NCBI GenBank assembly: GCA_911728455.2
Contig: OU452240.1
Coordinates: forward strand, 2,232,001 to 2,296,000
Length of the DNA: 64,000 bases
Reading direction: 5' to 3'
Source of the DNA: Marthasterias glacialis
Taxonomy: Eukaryota > Echinodermata > Asteroidea > Forcipulatida > Asteriidae
The position numbers and the translations under genes are program-made. The notes under the pieces were generated by a model, which was given only the letters and a program-made list of their open reading frames with translations, did no database searches and was not told where the DNA came from. Of this stretch, positions 55,513 through 64,000 are shown in pieces (within the stretch, counting starts at the first letter, position 1; every line of letters begins with the position of its first letter).

Positions 55513-55976
55513 CGGAAACGTATTGCTGCCACGTGAATAAAAAAATCTCATTTCTCTTATTGTGTATACGTACACGATAATTTATCGTGTACGTACGCGA
55601 TAAGTTTGAACTTCTCGTGTACGTACACGATAATTATCGTGTACGTACACGATGATTTAAAATCCTGTACGTACACGATAAGTTGTTGTGTACGTACACG
55701 ATACGTTCAAGATCTGCCGTGTACGTACACGATAACTTATCGTGTACGTACGCGATAAGTTTGAACTTATCGTGTACGTACAAGATTATTATCGTGTACG
55801 TACACGATGATTTAAAATCCTGTACGTACACGATAATTTATTGTGTACCTACACGATACGTTGAAGATTTGTCGTGTACGTACACGATAAGTTATCGTGT
55901 ATGTACACGGTAACTATCGTGTATGTACACGATAAGAGTGAAAATATTTTATTCAAGTGGTGGCAATACGCTTCCG
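55513..55976. mobile_element. CGGAAGCGT foldback element with CGTACACGATAA array, long copy
   Basis: The left end CGGAAACGTATTGCTGCCAC and right end (complement of CGGAAGCGTATTGCCACCAC) are flanked by TA on both sides. The 390-bp interior is a palindrome-rich array of about twenty GTGTACGTACACGATAA words in both orientations, with a larger block (GATTTAAAATCCTGTACGTA) present twice. Tyr/Thr/His-rich frames on both strands are artefacts. Confidence 0.9.
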
Positions 55977-56040
55977 TACATGTAAATCTGTGAACATTCA
56001 TTTTTTTTCTTTCTTACCACTTTTGAGCTTGGACTTTAAA
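55977..56040 (+). repeat. Repeat family B right-end fragment
   Basis: CATGTAAATCTGTGAACATT and TTACCACTTTTGAGCTTGGA match the right end of family B. Confidence 0.6.
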
Positions 56041-57713
56041 AATGTAACTTTTTTTTAATAATGGTAATAATTAATTGGTTCCAGACCAGAATTGTTGACA
56101 ACATTGCATGTACTAACAGTTAGCCCACGTGTATTTGAACTCGTACCGAGTCAACGTTCTATAATGTCATAATAACCTGAAACGCCATACATACCGCACT
56201 CTTCTCTTGACGGGCCGTCCCAAAGGTGCGGTGGGGAGATAACTCACGAAAAGCAAGTGGGTTTTATCGACTGAAAGACACTGCTGTTGGACCTCGTGTA
56301 ATTCCTCAGACACGCTCAGTAATCGGGCTAAATTACATCGGCATTCTACGCGGTGAGTAGACCCCCAACCCTATAGGGGCATGTGATACTGCGTTAATGA
56401 ATCGTGAACAAGTCCAAAGGGGGAGTAGTGGTTGAAATTTCGAGGAATTGGATTTCAGGATATTGCATTCGGACGGCTTTCAAGACAATGTCTTCTCGAA
56501 AAAAAATAATCGGCAAATGTTTTGTTTACAGTTGGTCTCAGGGTTTCTATGAATTTTTCCCCGTGCTTCTAAAACACGCATAAACCAAGCACACTCTGAC
56601 ATCCCATAATCTCTTGGCCATTGCCGTTGTGTTCTCGTATTGCGGGACAGTTGAGTTTTTTTTTTTTTTTTGTTTTTTTTTTCACAGCAATACTTTGAAT
56701 ATTTTACTTTATGAGGGGTCAAGGAACCATAATTACTTCTTTTTCGAGAGAAACAAATCATTTTTTCTCCTGTAAAAATCATTGCGTGTAAGTGAACTTA
56801 GGTTAAAGAACAATAAGTACTTCTTTTTCGAGGAAAAACAAGTCATGTATTTTCCTGTGGAATCACTGTGCGCATGTGTGTGAATGAAAGTGCACTTAAC
56901 ATTCAAAGAAACTGCAAGAAATCTACGAGGGACCTTTTTTTCCCTCCCTACGCCGGGACTACGTATGCAATGCCTACTCTTGGGAATGTTGGGACCCGCC
57001 TAGGAGTCCCAGGTGATGGAGAAGAATCCAGCCAACCTATTAATGGTCTAAGAGGTACAGTTCTAACATGATATCGATGTCTTGGTTCACAAGAGTAGAC
57101 ATCAGAGAGGCTTAAACTAACCTTCGGGTGTGAACAAAAGCGGTCTCAATTAAGTGATTTACAAGAAGCTCGTTACATTAGAGCAACGCTCTCTCTAAAA
57201 AAAAGGACATAAACGTTGCACCTGCTCACACTTGCCACAAGGTGTTATACAGTTGTGGCACTAATGACGGGTGGTGATGGTGGGGGGGGGGGGGGTGTCT
57301 TTTCTAGGTTATTTAGTTTAACGGCATAGGCCAGTGGGGTGGTGGAGGATTACGGGCCGGTGGGAAAGGGGAAAGGAAAATTATTACCCTTTCTAGGGTT
57401 GACTATGAAATTAATCAAACACTCACATTCTGAGTGTTTTTCAAATTAATGATGCATAATACACAGGCATATTTAATGCAGCATAGGGCGTGTGTAGTTT
57501 TCATAACAATCGAAAATTGTCACCCATCTCTACCTCCGGAGAAATCGCTCGGGTCGCAAAAAAATCAATTTGTAGTGAACAAAAATGTACTGGGATTTGA
57601 CTTTACTTTAAACGTGAGATTTTCCCCGTCGGGGTTTTCCTCCCACATCTAAAAGCGAAAAAAAAGAGCATTACTTTTGAGGTTTCTGAGATTCTGATGT
57701 TAAAACATTGAAG
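56041..57713. other. No gene recognised
   Basis: Poly-T (56655-56691) and poly-G (57281-57295) runs. Frames at 56480-56782 (-) and 56868-57071 (+) lack recognisable domains. A scrap of SINE S2 (GGGGTTTTCCTCCCACATCT) sits at 57631. Confidence 0.4.
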
Positions 57714-58159
57714 TATGGTGGCTTTAAACGGACATCGCACATATATTTAATCCAATATTGGCTATAACTATTCACAATTTGTGCCCCAAATCGTAATTAT
57801 TTACGCCAATATTTGCGACAACGTTCACATTGTTTCCCTTGCCGTGAATATTTACGCCAATATTTGCGTATGTTTTACGATATGTGTCCCAAATCGCAAA
57901 TATTTGCGCAAATATTGTCGTAAAAATTCACGATTTCTACCGTACCCCAAGTCGCAAATACTGACGTCAACATTTGCGACTTGGGACATTTTTGTGAATT
58001 TGTATATTAATGCCAATGGCGGAAATATTCGCGGTACGGGCAAAAACGTGAACCCCGACGCCAATATTGGTGTAATTATTTGCAATTTGGGGCACAATTC
58101 GTAAAATGCCAATATTGGCGTAAATATAAATGTGCGATGTCCCCTTTACAGCCACCATA
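57714..58159. mobile_element. CCAATATTTGCG foldback element, TA-flanked
   Basis: Ends TATGGTGGCTTTAAACGGAC and the complement of TATGGTGGCTGTAAAGGGGA, both continuing into ACATCGCACAT. The interior repeats TTTACGCCAATATTTGCG, CCCAAATCGCAAATATTTGC and their complements. 446 bp including the terminal TA. Confidence 0.85.
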
Positions 58160-58796
58160 TATAAGTCATGAATAAAGTTAAACTACTTCGAAGAAGTTAA
58201 GTCGCTTGAAAATCTCAATGGTTTTCAATGATTGCAAATTCTAGATTGGATCGCTGCGCTTTGAGCCATTTAAGCATGAATATAAATTATTGTTTTTTTT
58301 TTCAGGCCGCTGTTATCAAAAACAGCCAATACCTTTGCCGTGCCATGAAGGCAGGGATATAACAGAGCCAAAGAAAATCCCTTTTGTTTTAATTCGGTAA
58401 AGTAGTTCAAAATTTAAATAAAGTTTCATTAGAAACTGCCATCATTGCACAGCTGTATACTATTTACTACGTTTGCATACCGGTATAAATCATCCTGCAA
58501 AGTTTTACTGTTATGCTGTGATCTTTTAGAAAATTGTGTGTTTATGAATTGAAGATTTGAAGATTTTTTTTCTTCTCTTTTTTATTCTTTCTTCTGTTTA
58601 TATATTTGATCTGACTTTTCTTGATGAGTTAAAACATTTTACATTTAATCTGCTGTTTCTTGAGAAGTGAGCAACTAGATAATTATATATAGATAAACAG
58701 TTTTTGAATGAAAAATACAGAGCCGGTTGTAAGATATGGTTCTTGTAAACATTGACTGAACTAACAACACAGAAGGAACAACAAACCTTGCAACAA
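58160..58796. other. No gene recognised
   Basis: AT-rich sequence without coding signal. A T-tract plus CAG (about 58304) has no convincing exon after it. Confidence 0.4.
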
Positions 58797-58798
58797 TA

Positions 58799-58940
<142 letters not shown>

Positions 58941-60361
58941 TCACTTGTAGCATAATCCATTTAGATAGCGATACCAAGATCGGGGACTGCACAACCGTTT
59001 GTTGTGAGTTTAATCGTGCCGGGCGGACTCTTTAAAGAAACTTAAGACTTGCCTTCACCGTGTACCTGAATCTATTTAGTAGGTTTTGTGGTTCTATAAA
59101 TGACCGGTGATTTAACACCACGACGTTTCGACCGTATTTTGACCGGTCTTCACGTCAGAAGCTTGTTCTCTTGCAGACGATCGAAACGTCGGTTTTAAAA
59201 GCTCTTTGAATAGCATCTAATAGAGATTATTTTCACGGCAACGCGATCCTGTACCATTTCCAAGATGCAAAGCTGACTACCCTTTAGTTACATTTTCATA
59301 ACCTTTGATATTTTGATAGTAATATTTCAATTAAACCTGGAGGTAGAGGCCTTAGCTTTCGCTCCAATACGGACCCTCTATCTGAGACATTAACAAAATA
59401 ATGATAATATTTAACATATACCTAAGTGTATTTTGATAGTGATAGATGATAGAAACTTGTAACTATTGATCGTGCTCTGGGGTTTCCATGGGAAGTGAAA
59501 TAAGATCGTTGCACGGCCCTGAGTGCAGCCAACAAACCTTGACAAACACAGAAGCCCGGGTATGCAGCGTCCGGAAATTTGGTGTTTTGACAACCCTAGT
59601 GGAGTATGCGGTCAACATACATACCCCATTATCACGGAGAAACCTCATTTCCGCAGCGACTCTTCCCATTTTCCCCTCTCCCTCTCTCTCCCCACTGGGA
59701 AGGAGTCAGTCGGGGAGATAAATCCACAGGTTGTATATTACTGTTCATTATAGTGAGCGGCCCATCAATACAATGTGCATAATGACCTTTTTAAAAAAGT
59801 GTAGTCGAAACTTAGTGCAATGGATGTTTGTCTTCGGTTCAAGACGTGCATTGTAGTGGACGTTATTACCAAACGGGATGTACTGAAAAATACGATCGGT
59901 CGACCCACACGGGGGCTTAGAATAACAACTCAGCGACTCGTAAGAGCGAACGTGGGGGGGGGGGGCGACGAGACTAGCGGAATGCGCAATCGGTTACAAT
60001 CGTGACGTCATCGCTGGATCGTGTTGGCGCCATATCGGTGTAAAATTTCAATTTCCGGGCTGGATTGTTCCTCATTCCGAGATGATTGTTCTGACGAGTT
60101 GGTTTTTGTGGTAAAAACTGGTCACTATAAGATTATGTTAGGATAAACAGAGGGCCAGTTGACCGCATTTATTTTTTTTTAAAGGTGATCATCTGTTCTG
60201 AAAGAGTAAAATCATTTCCAAGCTTAAATCTTCAACAAACACACCATCCAATCAAACTGTGGAGATTTTATGAAATAAGGTGCTCCAGTTTTAGTGGAAA
60301 CAATATTTAAATGGGAAAAAAAGTTAAATTTTGTTCACGGATCTTTTCTGTACGCGTTTGT
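58941..60361. other. No gene recognised
   Basis: Mixed composition. Includes ACCACGACGTTTCGACC near 59120 with a partial complement GATCGAAACGTCGG near 59180, and short frames at 59463-59753 without recognisable domain. Confidence 0.4.
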
Positions 60362-60530
60362 TAGGCACCATTATGTCCAATATGCACCACTCTGTCCGAC
60401 ATGAATATTTTGAACCATTATGTCCGACACATTGTGTCCGACAAACCATTGTGTCTGTCAGGCACAATGGGTCGGACATAATGCTTCAAAATTGTTGTTG
60501 GAAAAAATAGTCCGTGTCGGACATGATGGG
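60362..60530. mobile_element. TCCGAC foldback element, copy 4 (short)
   Basis: Starts AGGCACCATTATGTCCAATA, has ATTATGTCCGACACATTGTG and the inverted CACAATGGGTCGGACATAAT, and ends GTCGGACATGATGG. Confidence 0.85.
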
Positions 60531-60599
60531 AGGGGGGTAGGGTGTTCGTAACGTCATCCTTACACAGTAGTGTGGTGTGTTGTGTAAACAGATACTCTA

Positions 60600-60790
60600 C
60601 AAGCCACCCCATCCCAGCTTCTGCATTGCGCCGCCATCTTTAGAGATAAAACGATCACGCAACAAATGGGAAGCCAACATGTATGTACGCTCGGCGCAGA
60701 GGACAGGCCAAAGAGCGACCCTCTTTTGAGCTCCAGCCGAGGGCGCCATATACACAAATGACGTCATGTGCTATATATTGCATTTCGTGC
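60600..60790. mobile_element. Diverged TAGACCTT-family MITE
   Basis: Shares CGCCGCCATC near the left, a GGCGCAGAGGACAGGCCAA core, and GAGGGCGCCATATACACAAA with TGACGTCATGTGC at the right, with 62661-62833. The left terminal repeat is unclear. Confidence 0.55.
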
Positions 60791-61355
60791 ACATACATTC
60801 CTTAGCATGGAGGGATTTATTACTCTCCAATAATTCCAGCTATTGTTCACCCAAGCACGATGACAAAACTTAATCGAGTGGTAAAATTTCATGGCAGATT
60901 TTGTCGAATTACAGAGAAGCTGTTTCGCAATTTTATAATTGAGTCTCCGAGTATTGCTCAGAAAAAAAAGCTATTTCTGCGACTTACAATGAAAAGTTTA
61001 AAGGTTTCTTAAAAGGGATGGATGTGAAATGACAGATTTCATAAAGAGTGTTGAACCTAAAGCCATTTTTTAAAGATGCGTAATCCTTGCTTATTGGAAT
61101 TTATAGAAACTTAAATATTTCTGATGGGAAAGTACGATTCGTTAGTTTCCAAAAAGATGTGTTTAAGACGTAAAACACAGTAGGGGAAAATTCGGATAAA
61201 TAAGCTACTTATTTTTTAAATCTCAAAACAAAATTTCATTCGGAGATATTATTTATTGTTTGTTTATTTATGTATTTATGTATTTATTTACCCAGAAAGA
61301 GCAAAATCAGTTGAAACGGTTTCCAGTTAGGCCACGTGAACTACATTTGTAAATG
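60791..61355. other. No gene recognised
   Basis: AT-rich with no coding signal; TTTATTTATGTATTTATG tract near 61262. Confidence 0.4.
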
Positions 61356-61680
61356 TCATAGACCAGTATCCGCACTTACATGATAATTTTTTTCTTATAA
61401 CAAACCAGTGAAAAATTAAGCTCAATTTTGATCTTCGGAGTCACAAGAACATAGTTAAAAAAAAAACCTGATATGTTTTACACTGTTTTAGAACATTGAG
61501 GTTTGGTCTCGCGAGATCGGAAATGATTGTATCACTCATTTCTCAAAAATTATAGCACTTCAGGCACAAATATTTTGTGGAAAGTTCTCCATCATGACAG
61601 TCTTTATATCATATAAATTATGTGCAAATCTGTAAACGTTTTTGAACATATCTTATCAATGTTGTCAGTGTAAACAGCTT
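61356..61680 (+). repeat. Diverged repeat family B/A relative
   Basis: AACAAACCAGTGAAAAATTA, AGCTCAATTTTGATCTTCGG, TTGGTCTCGCGAGATCGG, TATAGCACTTCAGGCACAAA and TGTGCAAATCTGTAAACG follow the family B order, with a family A-like middle. Confidence 0.6.
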
Positions 61681-61785
61681 TTCAAATAAATAACATTTAA
61701 GTTTTATTGGTACTTACAAGGTGAAACTCAAAATTAAATCAATTATTGACTGCGTGCATTAAAAAGAAATAAAATATTAGATGAC

Positions 61786-61866
61786 TGATAAACTGGCTTC
61801 AGTTGAATGAGGATGAGATGGCGTTCTTCGCTTCCGCTTCCTCATTCAACTGAAGCCAGTTTATCA
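61786..61866. repeat. 81-nt hairpin with 28-bp perfect stem
   Basis: Left arm 61786-61813 begins TGATAAACTGGCTTCAGTTG; right arm 61839-61866 is its exact complement over 28 bp; the loop is 25 nt. Confidence 0.9.
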
Positions 61867-61959
61867 ACATGCCACGGAATGAGTTTTAAGGTCGGAATTG
61901 CTTCACTAAAAACCTTCCCAGCGCGTGCGCAATCTCGGAACTATTTTTGACTCACAAAA

Positions 61960-62530
61960 TGTCAATGACAAAAGCATGTGGCCAATCTTGGCTGCAACAT
62001 CAACTTCCACTTATTAGCAGAGTCTGAGATTTTCTAGATTTGGAATCCTGTCATCGTGTGCCTTGTGTTATCCAGTCTTGATTATGGAACATTGTTCGCT
62101 GTTAATAGTGCGAATGAAACCGACTTGAACGAGGTACAACTAGTCCAGGAGCGAGCAGCTCGCCTGGTGTTTGGAGACGAACGCTGGGAATCGGCCTCTC
62201 GTTTTTACTCCACACTCTTCACCGACTTCCCGTCCGACAACGAATACACTTCGAAATGAACTCACAAGCTTTCGAGTGTTTTCATGGAGTTAATCCTAGC
62301 TACCTCAATCAATGCACACATCAAAACAAAATCTGGACGACCTGGGCTTTCGTTCTGCCTCTGACTGCACTGTTCTTGCTGAACGCAGGGCTGCACTAGT
62401 GACAAAGTTTTAACTAATGCTGCTCCCAGACTTCGGAATAAACTGCCATCTCAAATCAAATTAATAGCCACTATTCAATCATTTACGAAGCACTTAAAGA
62501 CACACTTATTCTTCATGTCTTCATGTCTTA
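61960..62530 (+). pseudogene. CR1/L2-like non-LTR retrotransposon 3' end, decayed
   Basis: Frame 62056-62259 reads LVLSSLDYGTLFAV then VQLVQERAARLVFGDE (family blocks RLDY.N.LL and LQ.VQN.AARLV). After frame changes come a GVNPSYLNQC block and KVLTNAAPRLRNKLPSQIK with SFTKHLKTHLFFMS (LWN.LP and LKTHLF blocks). Several frameshifts; no intact element. Confidence 0.85.
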
Positions 62531-62660
62531 GGAATAAGTGTTTTTCGGTAAAATAACACAGTAATGTACGCCAGGTTTGGAACCGGAAGTAGCCTAAACT
62601 TTGGGATTGCAGCAGATGCGCAGGCGTGTGACGTAATGAAGTACCAACTAGATACCACTA

Positions 62661-62833
62661 TAGACCTTATGCATTGACGTCATCTCGACGCCATCATAGA
62701 GGTAAATCGATGATGAAACAATGGAAACGCAGAGATTTGTACGCGCGGCGCACAGTATTGGCCAATGAACAACCTCATTTTTGACCTCTAGGCGAGGGCG
62801 CCCTACTCAAATGACGTCATGTGCATAAGGTTT
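62661..62833. mobile_element. TAGACCTT MITE
   Basis: Left TAGACCTTATGCATTGACGT, right the complement of TAAACCTTATGCACATGACG. It contains GTACGCGCGGCGCACAGTAT, TTGGCCAATGAAC and GGCGAGGGCGCCC. Confidence 0.75.
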
Positions 62834-64000
62834 ATTAATCACTCTGATCCCCTGATAATTGTTACCAGTCACCTCATACGACTGTTTCATTCAAAGTAAA
62901 ACTATTAATCTATACAATATTTTCCCCCTTTTGTAATTGATTACTGCACCGCCAATCATGGTTCTCCTTTGAGTTTGACATGTTTTCCTTTAATAATTTT
63001 GATCACTGATTAAAAAGACACCTCTGAGAATATCTGAGGACACAAGCCTGCCACCCGATCTCTTCCCATAAAAGGATTATACCGCAGCGCCGTAACATCA
63101 TCTGAAAGCAACCGAAGTAATTTCAAATTTCGTGAACGCAAACTGTCTTTGATTTAATATCCCGTAAAAGAAATTAAACTACAATGATGATTTACGTAGC
63201 AACATTTTTTTTTGTAACTGCAGTCGAAATTGTCCCGAGCGCGGGTACCTTCCGGGCGAAGTGCGTATATCCTTTCACTGCAACAACACGATCGCGTAAC
63301 CGCCGAGTTTTTCCCCCTCAGACCACCCGTCCACGTCCAACAGAGATATTGATCTTAACGGACAGCAAATTAAATTCCATCATCTTGTCTTTGGAGAATT
63401 GTGCGTTTGCCTTAAAACAAAATAGATTCTATAGAGGATGACATATAGTTGAAGTTGAGCAGTTGGTGTTTAATTATGACAGATGGGGGTACTACCTAAG
63501 ATGGAGCCAAAAACGACTTTGAAAATGTCAAAACACGCGGCTCTCTTTCCAATCCCCGGGTAGGGACTTTTCCCCGCTTCAGGAAGACTTCAGTTACGGA
63601 GACAGATGATTGTCAGAGTGAAAAGAACGTTTGGTCTCTTGGGGTGGTTGTTATACGTCTTTCGTTTCTGTGCAAACAGAGTGTTTTTGTATGTAATGCA
63701 ATCACCATTGATTCCACAGTTTGAACGTTGTATGAGACAGGGAAAGAGAAGGTCAAATAGTAGGAGAAAACGGACGACATAGGAGCGTGTGAAGACTAAA
63801 GAACGCTTGGAACGCTCTGACGAGAGAGTGAATAAGTTTTTGAAGAAGATGGTTGACAAAGGTCGACCTCCCATTGAAAGTACCACATGACTGCTTGTCG
63901 TGGATATCGGGCGTTCTTGAAGGAACACTAGGTGTTCCGATGGGGAACGCTTTGTATTCCTGCTGACAGCTTGCCTGGGTTTAGTAGTTGTCTGCGAAAC
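62834..64000. other. No gene recognised
   Basis: The 85-codon frame at 63184-63441 starts with a hydrophobic MMIYVATFFFVTAVEIVPSA that could be a signal peptide, and a 112-codon reverse frame (63590-63928) exists. Neither has a recognisable domain or conserved pattern. Either could be an exon of an unidentified gene. Confidence 0.3.

Noticed and set aside
55634..55913. Tyr/Thr-rich repetitive frames on both strands
   Set aside because: They result from the CGTACACGATAA palindromic array, which is open in several frames by chance.
63590..63928. Reverse 112-codon frame
   Set aside because: No domain, no splice or promoter context, and no relative in the window. Kept only as a possible exon in the interval note.

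Overview
The window is animal (metazoan) genomic DNA. Its genes are split by GT-AG introns, it is AT-rich, it is crowded with SINEs, MITE-like inverted-repeat elements and microsatellites, and it has one 100-base assembly gap (16406-16505). The two recognisable genes (a BBOX1-type dioxygenase and a PAN plus F5/8C secreted protein) and the style of the repeats suggest a marine invertebrate. An echinoderm is my best guess, but it rests on recalled repeat appearance and is not proven.

Layout. (1) 1-10422: a tandem segmental duplication of a gamma-butyrobetaine dioxygenase (BBOX1-like) gene. Copy 2 (3440-7423) has five exons, an intact 392-codon frame, the Zn-binding Cys/His set and the Fe(II) ligands. 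Copy 1 (1-1576; its first exon and the start of exon 2 lie outside the window) lacks the 200-nt exon 3 through a 608-bp deletion next to a poly-C run, so joining its remaining exons hits a stop at once. Each copy carries private insertions that the other lacks, which date those insertions after the duplication. The 3' flank of copy 2 is duplicated again as a near-identical 767-bp tandem repeat. (2) 10660-15041: a GC-richer presumed promoter, then four exons of a PAN/apple plus F5/8C (discoidin) protein whose 3' end I cannot find. Its first intron carries a probable non-autonomous Helitron. (3) 15042-64000: almost no recognisable host coding sequence. It holds a candidate Pol II promoter with an untranslated first exon at 35269-35562, a weak candidate signal-peptide exon at 22890-23036, three decayed CR1/L2-like reverse transcriptase 3' ends, tRNA-derived SINEs, and at least eight families of foldback or MITE-like elements. 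Several of these families have clean terminal inverted repeats and recur across the window.

How the parts work together. The dioxygenase would make carnitine from gamma-butyrobetaine. The PAN-F5/8C protein would be secreted or cell-surface and bind glycans or other ligands. Nothing links the two functionally. The most interesting material is the repeat biology: foldback families built from short internal motifs (TCCGAC, CGTACACGATAA, CCAATATTTGCG), a family with a 25-bp perfect terminal inverted repeat, and filled-versus-empty insertion sites between the dioxygenase paralogues. I saw no sign of a prokaryotic-type system (CRISPR, operon or phage).
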